DNA from: Chrysoperla carnea
Lineage: Eukaryota; Arthropoda; Insecta; Neuroptera; Chrysopidae
Direction: 5' to 3'
Assembly (NCBI RefSeq): GCF_905475395.1
Contig: NC_058340.1
Coordinates: forward strand, 72,890,181-72,954,180
Length of the DNA: 64,000 nucleotides
This document shows, one piece after another, positions 13,881 to 28,800 of this stretch (position 1 is the stretch's first letter; each line of letters opens with the position of its first letter). The notes beneath the pieces are model-generated. The model was not told the origin of the DNA. It made no database searches and was given only the letters and a program-made list of their open reading frames with translations. The position numbers and the translations under genes are program-made.

Positions 13881-16800
13881 GTAAGTAGGCCACAAAACTT
13901 CATATTTTCAAAATCCAAGAAGCACAAGTTCCACCAGAAAAATACATAATTACCCTACTCTTTATTTGAATTTAAAACGTCATTCCGAAGAGGAAGGTCA
14001 AATTGACTCGATATTTTAAAATACTTTGAAGCCACAAGCAAAAAATTGCTAATTTTATTGACTTTGCCTTCTTAACAAGGCTTTCGAAAAGAAACCATCC
14101 TTTTCAAAAAACTAAATGAGAATTCAACCTGTATTTATTTTCTTTTCTTTTTTCAGCCTTGCCAAGTGCGCCCACTGACGTTAAAGCATCAGAAATCACT
14201 GCAACATCAGTACGGCTCAGTTGGTCCTATAATGGTCCAGAAGAATTACATTACTATGTGATACAATTTAAACCAAAGCATGCGAATCAAGCGTATAGTG
14301 AAATTAGTGGGATTATTACAATGTATTATTCAGTACGAAATTTATCACCTTATACTGAATACGAATTCTTTGTGATTGCTGTAAATAATATTGGACGAGG
14401 ACCCCCAAGTGTACCAGTTATTGTGTCCACGGGTGAAACAAGTATGTGATATTTTTTCCATAATTTTATTTTTCGACTTTTGTTCGTAAATAAACACACA
14501 ATTATTACCCACGAGATCAAAAGGTGGTTAGAATTCTATAATTTCTAATAGCGTGACAATTTTCTTAGAATCATTGTATTCAAATACCGGAAATCTGAAG
14601 TTATTGGTTATACCGGAAATCAAAAACCTAATTCAATTGGGTCTTGGGTCCGTAGAACCCATCTTGTAAACCGTTAGAGATAGAACAAATGTTTAAATGT
14701 AAAAAATGTTCCTTATAAAAAAATAAACAACTTTTGTTTGAAACATTTTCTTGTAAACATCACTGTTTACCCACGAGGGTGCTAATTAGGTGAAAATTTT
14801 GTAGTATGTATTAATATTGGAATATCAGTTATGTGTGTGTGGCTATTTCAAAGTGGAAATCTTTCTTTATTTACGTGACGTCAAAAAACAAACGATTCCG
14901 TCATCAAAACTGTCTATACATGGTATTTTACCAATTAACTCAGTCAATTGTTTGTTTTCACTTGTTTTAAAGTTATTTTTTGATTGGTTAGCTAAACGAG
15001 ATATTTAGGTGTATATATTAAAATGGCCCATCCTGTGTAAACAGTACAAAGCAATATTAACTGAAGTGATGATGAAGTGTTTCTTACGACTGCAATAGAC
15101 TCGGGTTCGATTCCCAGTAACCTTCCTGCAAAAGGATTTCGAAAACTGAGTGTTTTTGTAAGAGTACATACAATTTCATTTTGGAATATTTACAGCACAG
15201 TTTTTACGAACAAAAGTTGACATTCTAATTTATAAAATTAATAAAACTAATTAGTTTTTTTAACTACGTAGCGATTATTTAGCAAAAAACGTTTTATATA
15301 AAAAATGACATGATTTTTGATTTTTGAAAACATTTTATTTTTCATGCAAACAACAATTTTTATCAAAACAACTTAAATGGATTTATTTAAACTACATTAA
15401 AATGCATTTATTAATTTATGTAAGTTTTTTCATATCGTGTTCTCTCATACCAGAAAATATCATTTTTTTCCCATTTTCTTTTTTTTCAAACAAATATTTT
15501 TAAATATTTTGCATATATTTTTCGTTTTTTAAATTAGTTTTGGCAAAATTTTTGAATTTTGATGTAAATATTTTTAATACATAATTTTTATTAAAATATT
15601 TTTAAATAGATATAAACTTTATTTTTTACGTAACAAACTTTTTGATAATTCGAAGAATTAATGTAGTTTTTAACCCTTCATTGCATTGTAAAGTATGTTT
15701 TTATATTAATTGTTATTTATTTATATTTTAAATGCAGCTGATTCTTCAAACTATGGAGGTGCTAGTAAGTATTTTGACTAATATTTCTTTACAGATTTGA
15801 CGGAATTCGTCAAACCCTTTAAAACCAATCAATCGAAGAAAATCGTAGCTTTACTTTTTCTTCATTATACTCCCAATTGAAGAAAAATTTTGACAACACA
15901 AAATAGACAGACTTATCAACCCTAAAACTCTGTAATTTTTTATTTAGATAATTAATAAATACTGTCCTTTTTTAGAACCGGGGTCGGCACCTAGAAATGT
16001 ACAAGTGAGACCATTAAGCTCTAGTACAATGGTCATCCAATGGGATGAACCGGAGACACCCAATGGACAAATAATGGTAAGTCAAATATACCTTCTGCCT
16101 CAACTATTAGCTCAAAAATGGAAATTATCACAGATTAAAGGAGTGAACTAATTTTTAAATAAAATTACTATATTCTCAAAAAGCCACAAATCTAAACACG
16201 GACTTTGACTAATAAGCATTTTTATGTTTTCATGGATTATGTCATAGTTACGTAGGATGTAAAAACCATGACGTAAATCTAATGTCAATTTATCCCATTA
16301 ATGAATACATAATTATATCAAGCCAGAATGATGTCAAAACGATACCATAAATTTTACATCATTTTACAGACCCGTGAGCATAGAGAGGGGAAGGTTGGGG
16401 GATCAACTATCAATTTGTTGTTTCTGACACATTTACTGAATCGATTTTTGAACCATCGCAATATTTTATCAAATATTGCTTTCCCATTCCCCAAAAAAGT
16501 AATAAATTTTGATGGCGACTCTTGCACTCAACTTTATGAACCATACTCTTCAATTATGTACGATGATGGCTAAGACGTCTAAAATTCACTCAAAGCAGTC
16601 GATATTTGCAATGAAGATGCGTTTCCAAATGTCTACCAAATGCCGTGTGTTCTAGCAGTTTTATCTTTGACAACGGCGACGAATAAACGCTCCTTTTCAA
16701 CTTTGCGTCATGTCAAAACATTTCTTAGATAAGCGATGTCTGAAGCGGTGTAGAGGTCAATGTACACAGAGTTTTGGAAAAGTTGTTTTTCTGTACCTCG

Positions 16801-19800
16801 CAAGATTAGCTTATTTATAGAGAATGAATATCACATTTTGACATCATAAAATGTTCTTTTAATCGAAAAGAAAGTTTCTTGTTATACCATGTATATATGA
16901 AATATACATAATATATTAAGTTTAGTCCCAAGTTTGTAACGCTTAAAAATATTGATGCTAGGAAAAAAATTTTGTCATAGCTGTTCATAAAATCACCTAA
17001 TTAGTCCATTTCCGGTTGTCCGTCCGTCCGTCCGTCCGCCCGTCCGTCCGTCCGTCCGTCTGTGGACACGATAACTCAAAAGCCCAAAAAAGATATCGAG
17101 CTGAAATTTTTACAGCGTACTCAGGACGTAAAAAGTGAGGTCAAGTTCGTAAATGAGCATCATAGGTCAATTGGGTCTTGGGTCCGTAGGACCCATCTTG
17201 TAAACCGTTAGAGATAGAACAAAGGTTTAAATGTAAAAAATGTTCCTTATCAAAAATTAAACAACTTTTGTTTGAAACATTTTTTCGTAAACATCACTGT
17301 TTACCCGTGAGGGCGCCAATTAGGCGGAAATTTTATAATATCTACTATACTTGATTATCAGTTATGTATGTGTCACATGTTTGTATATGTAATGTGATAA
17401 AGAAATCAACACTGACTATGCATGGTATTTCAACAATTAACTCAGTCAATTGTCTGTTTTCACTTGTTTTTGGATAATTCCTGCGCACGGGACTATCTAT
17501 TAAGAAAAATCAGATAATTTTTCCCAAATTTCGTTAAAAATTGACCAAGAAAATCAGTTCAAAGAATTCTTACACCAAATTTGTATATAAATTACAGGGC
17601 TATAAAGTATATTATACAACGGATCCAGCACAACCCATGTCTTCATGGGACTCACAAAAAGTTGACAATAATCAATTAACAACGATAAGTGATTTAACCC
17701 CACATAAAATTTACACAATTAAAGTACAAGCGTCAACTTCCGTTGGACCGGGCCCATTAAGTGTACCAGTACAAGTGAAAACGCAGCAAGGTAAGCTCAC
17801 ACAACAAATTTCAAAATAGAAACAATTCTCGATCTCGATTTTTTCTGGCTAGGTGTACCAAGTCAACCGGATGGATTACGTGCAACCGATATTGGTGAAA
17901 CGTCCGTTACGTTACAATGGAGTCGTCCACAGCATTCCAGTGAAAATATTGTGGATTATGAATTATATTGGAATGATACGTACGCGAATGATGAACATCA
18001 TCGTCGAATACCAATCAGTGAATCGTATACATTAACTGGATTGTATCCAAACACGTTGTATTATATATGGTTAGCGGCACGTTCCCAACGTGGGGAAGGT
18101 GCTTCCACGCCACCTATTCCAATTCGTACAAAACAGTATGGTAAGATAATTAACTAGAAAATGAATATTTGAAATATTTATTTTGGAGTATTTTAAACAA
18201 AAAAATTTAATATGTTACATTTGTTACATTTTATGTAGCATGATGCGACATAATTATAACGAAATATAGTATGTGGTACAGAATGTTACATTTGAGATGA
18301 TACATAATATGCAATTTATTGTACAGAATGTGACATTTATGTTGCAGAATGTAACTTTTATGTTCCACAATGCGACATTTTTGTTGCAGAATGTAACTTT
18401 TATGTTGCACAATGTGACATTTATGTTGCAGAATGTAACTTTTATGTTGCACAATGTGACATTTATGTTGCAGAATGTAACTTTTATGTTGCACAATGTG
18501 ACATTTATGTTGTAGAATGTAACTTTTATGTTGCACAATGTGGCATTTATTTCGCAGAATGTGACATTTATGCTGCAGAATGTAACTTTTATGTTGCACA
18601 ATGTGACATTTATATTAGAGAATGTCACATTTATGTTACAGAATGCGGCATTTATGTTTCAGAATGTAACTTTTATGTCGCAGAGTGTAACTTTACATTC
18701 ATGGTAAATAATGATAATTTTATGTTTTGGAATGTAACATTTATGTATTAAAAAAACTCCCCTCAAAATAAGACACGGCTCTAGATATTAAAACAGCAAA
18801 ATCGTACCCTCAATTGTTTTTAAAGAAACTATGCAGTGATTAAAATTAATTTTTGATCAATTTTCTCTCGTTAGAGAAGGAGTGAAATTAACTAATCCCG
18901 CCTCTAAGGGAGGGAAAATGTAATGGGAGTTAATTTTAACACCCTGAAATAGTCAGTTTCATAATTATAGTCAAATATTTCAAGTTTTTTTTAATTTGTT
19001 GGTGTTTTTTAAATAAAAGATGGAGTGCATGTTCCAAGCAGTTCATTTCGGAAAAAACGTCACTAGGCATTTAAGGTAGTACGAGCCCCAAGGCAAGTTT
19101 AGACTTGTGGTTGAAATTTTTTATACCTTATTTTCAACTTTGATGATGATTTTTATTTGATAACTGTGATTACCTATTCTTATTTGGAAAACTCTCTCCA
19201 AAACTTTAAATTAAAAGTTTTTCCCCCTTTAAAAAATCGGTTTTTGAACTATCGCCTTTTCATCGGCTGTTTCATAAGTAATATAGTATTCAATTTTTTA
19301 TGATTTTCAAAAAAATTACTTTTATTCGCGTTTTTTAATCTTTTTCTAAATAATTTTCTCCTTTTTTGAACATATACTTTTTAGACTCCTTGTATTTAGA
19401 AAATACTCCAAAATAAATACATTTTACAAAAAAAAAAAAGTATAAATGGCAGTATGAATGTGAATATATTAATTTTATTTTTTTATTTTGAAAACGTTTG
19501 TGATGTTTTACAAATTAATTAACCAAAAAATACAGAAAAAAAATATTAACAAAATATTTTTAGTGTTTGATGTGTGTGTGCGCGTGTATTTTGCGAGAGT
19601 TTTCAGTTTTATGGTGTGTGCGATGTTCGTTGAGAATATTTTTTACGTTATTTATTTATTTATTTTTTTTTAAATTAAATATTTAAAACGTTGTGAAATG
19701 AATTTTCATATTTGCATGCGAAATATAAAAATGTGTTTTTCGTTTTTATTTTTGAAAATTTTTACAGCACTGCACTATTATTAATTAATTAATTAAATGT

Positions 19801-22800
19801 AATAATATTGCTATAATTACTTTTTTTTCCGATTTAAAAAAATTTATTATTTTAATTTTTATTGAAAAATAAAATTACATAAAAGGTAAAATTTCATATT
19901 TTTCATAAATATGAATAGAAGAGGTACTCCAAATATAATTTAATAATTTTTATTTATAGTACAAATTATAGTACGGAATAGTACATTATAATCACTACCG
20001 ATTTAGTGTAGTTTTGATATACATACATAAGACATTGAACATTTAAATTACATTAACACAAGATACAATTTTAATCTTCCAGCAGACTCGTAATCGATGG
20101 TCATTAGTTAAGCCAAAATTTTCTTTTAAAATTAGAATACCCATTTTTCACATTCATTTCCGACTTATGGATCTATATTTAGTTGTATAGTGTGCAGAGT
20201 CCTTCAGGTTATTGTCAGTTTCAAACAGTAGATGCTTTGTCTGCTATATATAACTATGTAGTATAATTTATATATGACAATCCGAAAAAACCCGAACACG
20301 TACGATGTACATTGGCTGAATAGCTATGTAGTCATTCAGTATCGGTGGATTTCAACTACACTGAAAGTTGTGTTCGCCAGGTTATTTTCAGTTTCGAACA
20401 ATAGATGCTTTGTCGACAGCTCACAAGTATACAAGTTATACACACGCATTACTAAAAAATGAGAGGTGTGCACGATAGGTTGCGCACCAAAAACATGACG
20501 AGGTCATTCGATCACTAGATTTTACTCCTCATATTTTTTTCATACCGGGTGCTTTATATGAAAATCGATTCTTATGGAGTAAACTCCAAAAACACTCAAA
20601 AAAATAAGAAGCCTTTTCCATTTTTTTTAATTTTTTCTTTTTGAGAAATTGTTTTGTGTTTAAACTAAGGCCGGGTTATTTAAAATAAAATAAAATTCGT
20701 TTTAATTTTCATTTTGTCAATCATAAACGTGCTTTACTGGAAGATTAAAATATAATTTAGCAACCCACACACATTCGCTCCCAGCCTATCCATCTATCTA
20801 CACACGGCCGCTAGTTTTCGCTGCTAGTTTCCGTTGAATTGTAGTAGTTATTTCATTAGCCAGATATTAACGTTACATTATGGAAATTACATATTTACAA
20901 AACACATATTATTATTCATAATTCATATTTATATACAACTAACACAGTACTAACACCACATAAATTTAAAGGAAATATGGGCAATTGGGACACGTATGTT
21001 TTATCATAAATATTTTGTATATATTTGAAGTTTCTTTGTTTGTATTTGAACAAAAAGTACTAAATATATAAATTTTAAAGAATAGGGCGGAATAGTTATG
21101 ATGAAAACGATCCGAAACCATTTATACCATATTTCCCGTAAATATAGTAATAATAAATTTATAATTATATATATACTATTATATATAATCTATGAATATT
21201 ATAAACATAACCATATAATAATTAAAATAGTACCGGGTGCACCACCCCGAAATGTAACGGCTGAAGCCGTTGGACCAACATCAATATTAGTGAAATGGGA
21301 ACCACCAGCAATTGAACGTTCAAATGGTCGTATTGTTTATTATAAATTACAAGTTGTCGAAGCAGGCCGTTCTGACTCGGAAGCGTCTATAATAACATTA
21401 AATAATACAACACATTTATTGGATGAGCTAAAACGTTGGACCGATTATAAAATTTGGGTATTAGCTGGTACATCGGTTGGCGATGGTCCTCCGTCTTATC
21501 CAATTACCGTTCGGACACATGAAGATGGTATGTATTTTAATTTCAAAACGAACCAAAATTTTATTTTTTTTTTTTAATTTTTAATTTTTGACGATTTTTT
21601 GGCCCTTGTATCAAATTTTTAATGGAGATGACTCTAGACGACAATTTTGTACAAAAATGTGTAATTTGAAAGAAGCAAATCTGTTTTTTTTTTTTTTCAA
21701 ATAGCATTAAATAGTATTTTACTAAGGATTTAAGAGTTGCAGAACCATCTTTTAGCCATTAGGAAAAGTTATTATTCATATTCGAAAATGTTCATTTCTG
21801 TAACTTTTGAATTAAATAAAAATAGTAGTTAACTGTGACCCTCGATACTGCCTTACTACCTTAAGTTCGGTTAGAGTGGCTGTCCTGGGGTGGGAGGGAC
21901 ACACATAGACCATAGGGTACGTTGTGATACCGAAAAAGGGTTGGCCCATCTCGGCCACTCCATGAAACATTTGGAGCTGTTTAAGAACAGCAAGAGTACT
22001 TTGGTGTCGATGGACTTTAGGTCAGAGAGGGCGTCAAAACGAGGCTGGTTCAAGCAAGTCCATCTCCCCATGCCAAGAGCTGAGCAGTGTCAGAGAAGAT
22101 GAGGCATAGTCTCCTCCTCACCACTGTGACAGCTCCTGCAGTAGTCGTGATACACTGCCAGGCCCAGGTGTTCAGCATATCTGCCGCCCAACCAGTGTCC
22201 TGTAATAGCCGCAACAAAATCTTCGGAACGCCTACGATTGTACTCAGACCATATAAAGTTTTAGTCATACTAACTTAATAAACGCTAAATTTTACAAAAA
22301 GTATTCTTCAAATTGGTTGATTTTCGATTCAGGCATTCCAGCCGGGTCTCACCACTTGTCATTCGGATTTGACCGGGAAATATATAACGTTCCTGGCTTC
22401 TCGAAAGAAAATATATTCGACTTTGAAAATTTTTGTAGAAGAAAAAGTTTATCGCGACATTGACAACACTCTTAAAGTTCAAGCCGTCCTAAAACATTTT
22501 TTTTAAACAATTTTACGCGTAAATTATTTTATTTCTAAGAAAATATAAAATTCTTTATTGATAAATTATCATTAAATTAATATAAATGAAAACATCGTTA
22601 ATTAAAAATAATTTTCATTTCAAATGTTTTTCATATAATTATTATACGCATCATCATTTATTACGTAATTAGACAGAGTCAGAGTCATCCCCATGTGTTT
22701 GATAAACGTTATTACTTCACAAGACCATTTTAAAAGGCCAGGCTCATATTAATTTTTAATTAAAATTAATTTATTTTTTTATTACAAAACCATCCAATTT

Positions 22801-25800
22801 TACTTATAATTATTTATTCAGACAAATAAAAATTAATAATTTATAATTATTCTCCAACTATTTATTTTAATTATTTTTATTAATTAATTTATAATTTGTT
22901 TATAATTTTTATTTTTAAAAAAATTTATAAGCAAAAAAAAGAATTTTTTAATCATATTTTTAACAATTTTTCCTTTTTTGGCATAACCCAGACGAGGTAT
23001 GCAAACAATTTTTTAACAACAATATTTTTGATAACATTTTTTACAGGAAAATAATTTTTTGAATTTTTTTTAATGAAAAACCAGGAGGTTGTTTTTTGTG
23101 GTTTTTTCTGAAATTTTTTGCAGCGATATAATAATTTTTTTACAGTAACAGTTTTTTTGTAATTTTTCTACGATCATACAGAGCAGTTGGCTTGTGTTGA
23201 TTGTTGGTGATGGGAAATAGCGGGTGTTTCGTCGTTCCGTTCGCGGGTATTGGCTGTGGCGTTGTTGCATTATCTCTCTATCTCTCTCTCTTTTGTGTCT
23301 TTACTAACAAAAATTGTTTAGAAATATTTAAAAAAAATATAATGTACTATCTAATTTCTATAATCTATAACATTTGTTAATTAAGTATTAATTAATCAAA
23401 TTTTTCTGTCTACAAAAGCGTTTGCAGGAGTACACATCGGTTTTAACAATGTAAAAGAAAATTTTTTAATTAAATATTAATTTTTAATTTTTTTTTACTC
23501 ACTAATATAGGATATCAGCTTTTTTAAGGTCTCTTTTAAGCTCGTAATTAAACGTACCTACAAATGAATACGCGTATTTCAAAATTATATTTTAATTATC
23601 GAAAGTTTTACCAAAAACTAATTTGCTAATATTTTCGACATTCATTTATGGATCTATTTCAAAAAAGTAATTTATCAACTTAAAAATTAATTATAATTTT
23701 CTCATATGTTTTTAAAAATATTCCCTTTTAAAAAATAAAAGGATAATTATTCTATTGAAGACATATCAATCACTCTTCATAACAGGTTATGGGCCAGTAG
23801 CATAAAACTATATTTCAAAATTTTTACCTTCTTGAAACACTAATTAAGTGTTTTTTTATTAATTACGAATTTAAAAAAGGACCTTGGAGAATTATGGACA
23901 TCTTATATTTCAAAAAAAAATATTGCACAAAAAAAAGTTAAAAAAAATATTTAAAAAAAATTTAATATTTAAATTTTGAGAAAACATATTTAAATATTAA
24001 ATTTAATTTATTTAAGTATTTATTTATTATTTAGAACTTGTTCTAGTAGCTAATAATTATCTATTAATTGCTTATTTGAGCACTCACTTTTTTATATTAA
24101 TTAATTCACTTAGTAAATCAGTCATACACTTAATAAAAATACGTACGTATTACATTATTAATATTAAATTTATTAATTATTATTAAAATAAAAACACTTA
24201 TATTAATGTTGGTATTGGCACACGCTAACGCAGCAAATTTTTTTGTTTTTTATTTTTGAAAAAAACAATGCACCAATCTTATTTTTTTTGGATAAAATCA
24301 TTTTTTATTTATTTTTTTTTTTTTAAAACATAAAAGAAAAAAAAAGGATTTTTTAAAACTAATCGGCACAATTTTTTTGAAATTTTGCACTTATTTTCAA
24401 AGTGTTTATTTTTTTTAATACATTTTTTCAAATTTTTTTTTCTGCATGCATGGTAATTTTTTACTTTTGTTTTATTAAAACTTCTAATCCTTCTTCCTTT
24501 TTCCAAAATTAATAATAATATTATTTTAACCATATTTTTTACTGAGTTTAGATTAAATATTTTGTTAATCTAAACCCGGTCATGGCTGTATATTTATCAC
24601 CGAAATACTTTGGAGGTAAATATATGAAAATATGGCTTTTTTATCTTTTTTTTTTTATTTAACTTTTTTTTAATTCCTTTAACTCCTTTTTTTATTAATA
24701 TAAATATTTTATATATAATATAATATATTTTAGGCAGCACAAATTTCACGTAGGCTATGGACATGACGCACTTTTTAAAAGCACTATTTTTTAAGAATTT
24801 TTTTATTTCACTTTCACTCACTTTTATGTGTAAAAAGTATCTAATTTGTTTAATAAAATTAATTACACACTTTGCACAAATTTTATTTTATTTTTGGAAT
24901 TATTTTTGAGTTGAATTAATTTTGTATATTTGTGTGTATTTTTATAATATCATAATCGTGATGTTTTTTGGATTTTATATTTAAACGTTTTCGTTTTTTG
25001 TGGGTGTGTGGATTTGGTTTGGGTGGAAATTTTTTGATTGATTGAGAATAATTTTTACCTTTTCATTTTATTTTCTATGAATATATTATACAATATTTTG
25101 TTTAAATACATAATTTATATATTTAATATAATTATTAAAAATATTATTTTAAATATATAAATATTTATAATTTATTAAATATATTAGGTACTAGCATACA
25201 AAATTTATTTTGATTTGACCTTTTGCAGTCATAGACGAAGAAACGAAGTAATAAAGTTCGAAAAATTTGAGCAGTAAGTCGGATTTGAATGCGGTTTTCG
25301 ACGTTCAATTTGTTAGAGCGCTAGGAATTTTTGTGACCTAGTCTGATTTATAAGAAATTAAAAATATGCAATTAGCATAATTATTCATTCACAATTCGGT
25401 TAATAGTGATGAAAATGATTTCAAACTTGTTACACGGAGGTTTATGGAGTCGCTGAACACGAAAATTGTGACAGAATTGGTCTTAAAAGTACCTGGTGGT
25501 GACTCCAAGTATAACTCTTGGAGGCGACGGGGATATCGTTGCACTAGGTACCTCTGAGACCAATTTACGTCACGATATTCGTGTTCAGCGACACCATAAA
25601 CTCCCGTATACCAAGTTTGAAATCATTTTCATCACTATTAACCGAATTTTGAATTTAATATTAACGGTCAATTTAAAATGCAATTGTAAAATGTATATTA
25701 ATCATGCTAATTGCATATTTTTAATTTCTTATAAATCAGTCTAGGTCACAAAATTTCTTGTCTCTCTAACGAATCGAATGCGGAAAACCGAATTCAAATC

Positions 25801-28800
25801 TGACTTAATGCTCATATTTTTCGAACTTTGATCATTTTGTGTGCTTCGTTTTTTCGTCTATCAAGTTGATTATGAAAATAAATCATATTGGAATAAAATT
25901 TCATTTTCTTAACTTAAATCTCTAAAAAGAAATATAGTTAACTGATTTGGAGAAAATTATTGAAAGTTGATATAATTTTCGAAAAATAAATATCAAAATG
26001 AAAATTAAATTTATTCCAAACTTTTTTTATTTCTATAATCTTCTTGGAAAATCTTTTGGTTTGAAAGAAAAAATTTTTACGGTTTTTTTAATTTTTTTTA
26101 TATTTATTTTACCTTACACAGATTATATTTTGTTTATTTTATAATTATATTTATTATAAATTATAAAATACATAATTTATAATAAATTGTTTTTATAAAA
26201 ACAATTTACTTTTTACACAGAAAAAAAAATTATGTTAAAAGTTGTGTTCGTAGAATTTATAATTCTACAAAATAAAATAAAATTTATTATAAAATTTTAT
26301 ATAAAAATTTAGTTTAGGCTCTTTTACATTTGAATACCAATATTAAAAAAAAAAAAAAAAACTTGTATCTTCTGTCGATTAGGTAGTTATTGAATTTATC
26401 ATTATTTATTTTACAGCTCAAAGGAATCTTTATATTTTTTTCCCTCAATTTCACACCGGATACAACGTCAAAATATTAATTGATTTATAAATATTTAGTC
26501 CGTTGTTACCGGTAAACAAGGTACCTTTCTCTAAATAAATTTTAACTTAACCCTCCTAATTCCTCATTCCTCATTGGTTGCAAGCTATATAATTACACAT
26601 ACACAAGGATAATAAAAAAAAATGTAAAATTTTAATATTAATTTTTGGGTACGAATGTTAGGATGTGTTTGAAAGATAACTTTCAAAAATCCAAAAACTA
26701 ATAACTATATTAAAATCGCATTTTTTCTGTTTTTTTACTTTTTCCATGCGAATTGCTATCTCTCAACACGTCAAATTTTTTAATAAAATGGTGAGAATAT
26801 AATTAATGAAGAAAAATAAATTTTTCTTTAAAACAGATACCTTTTTTTATACCGTCATACATTTCCATAGACACTTTTTGATAGAATATATTTTTTTGGT
26901 ATTTAATCTCTCTCTCTCTATCTTATATTCTTTTGTATTTGATAGAGTGAAAGACAATATTATAATAAATATATTCTGTGTTTTGAACTCAAAAATCATT
27001 TCAATACAAAATATTAATACATAATTAATTAAATTATTATAACTTTTTGATAAGTTAATAAACAAAATAAATATTTCATTAGAATTTTCATATTTTCGTA
27101 ATTTTCACTTGACACACATTTTCGTACACAAACTTTACATATTTAAATATTATTTATTCGTTATTTAAATTACGATTGATTTTAATAGTCATGTAATTAA
27201 AGGAGATGATAATTAGGAAATTTCTTTTTTTTAATTCGAATTTGATATCTCTTCTACGACTTTTCTATGTTAGCATCATGGACATCACGATTCAAAATTA
27301 AATGATGTCTGTTAAAGAAGAATTCTTCTGAATAAAATCATTTAAGGTTGTGATGAAAAAAAGATTCTTTGATGACAAACTTTTGAAAATTGGTAAGGAA
27401 AGCCTATCCAAAATATGAAGTCATTCTTCTTGGTTTTCGTAAAAACAATGTTGAAGTTACTAGTTTAAGACGGTAAACACGCCAATTGAGGATTCATAAC
27501 TCGAGACCCAGAAATCCAGCTCCCAGAATTTAGTAGACTGAGAGTGGCAGTGAGGCCCCCTTACACTTTCGTGAAAACCTTAAAAGTCACATTTTTAAGA
27601 CAATTGAAATATGTTTTTTTTATACCATGTATATTAAATATATCAAGGTATACTAAGTTTAGTCCCAAGTTTGCAACGCTTAAAAATATTGATGCTATGC
27701 ACAAAATTTTGATATAGGTTTTCATAAAATCACTTAAATAGTCCATTTCCGGTTGACTGACTGTCTGTCTGTCCGTCTGACAACACGATAACTCAAAAAC
27801 GAACAAAGATGGGACGTAAAAAGTTAGTTCGTAAATGAGCAACCTAGGTCAGTTGGGTCTTGGGTCCGATGACTCATTCATCTTGTAAACCGTTAGAAAT
27901 AGAACAAAAATTTAAAAGTAAGAAATGTTCCTTATAAAAAAATAAGCAACTTTTGTTTGAAACATTTTTTCGAAAACATCACTGTTTACCCATGAGGGCG
28001 CAACTTAGATTCGAACATTGTATAGTATGTATTATATGGGAATATCAGTAATGTGTGTGTGTGTGACATGCATGGCTGGCTATCTCTCTTTACTTACATG
28101 ACGTGAAAAAACAAATGATTCCGTAATCAACATTGTCTATACATGGTATTTCAACAATTAACTCAGTCAATTGTTTGTTTCCACTTGTTAATAAATAGAA
28201 ATAGTACGAATAAAAAATATTTAAATATTACAACACATATTACACAAATTTTTCTACAAATAAAAATAAAATTTTTATTTTAAATTTAAAATAAATTATG
28301 CCAATTGCCAACAGAAAATTGTCTTTTTAAAAAATGTGTGTGCAAAATAATTTTCTTATTGACTGATTAAAACATATGAAAACATCGTGTACATCTTTAT
28401 CCTGCAAAACAACAATTTTAAAAAATACCTTCAAGCATTTTTGTAGCGGATTCTTAACGATAACGATAAAAAAAAATCGAATACAAAGTGAATTTAAAGT
28501 TAATCATCAATTGTGATGAACAAATATCAATCATTGACTAAATTATTCATTGTAATCAATCGAGAATCACAACCATTGACTAACTTTAAATTCCAAATAT
28601 ATTTTTGTCAATAATTTAGCAGTTTCTACAACCGGATTTCTTCCAAATAATAATTGTATTTTTTCTCAAGATTTTGAAGTATAATTTTTGAAATTAGCGA
28701 AAAGAAAGATTGTATGGAAAATTGTTTTTTGATTTCATACAAAATTTAGCCAAAAAAAAATTATGTTTCATAATCATTTTATGAAATAAATTTTTCAAAT

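Larger units (their letters stand above)
14442..15737 (+). other. Lar intron with HINE copy and MITE-end remnant
   Basis: Apart from the HINE-like copy at 14634-14968 and the foldback-end remnant at 14969-15042, the intron is AT-rich single sequence. A B-box-like word (GGTTCGATTCCCAG, about 15112) stands alone without a matching A box or folds. Only the microexon that follows is coding. Confidence 0.5.

Noticed and set aside
15075-15140. tRNA-like B box (GGTTCGATTCCCAG)
   Set aside because: No A box at the right distance and no cloverleaf stems; too weak even for a tRNA relic.
17018-17062. GTCC repeats considered as a CRISPR-like array
   Set aside because: A 4-bp microsatellite without spacers, part of the HINE core and present in short form in other copies.
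18231-18628. Overlapping long open frames on both strands rich in HKCHI or NVTFC repeats
   Set aside because: They arise from a 21-bp tandem repeat without stops; the translations are pure repeat in every frame and there is no start context.
24309-24821. Two Lys/Phe-rich minus-strand frames
   Set aside because: Composed of A/T homopolymer tracts; no domain or splice support.
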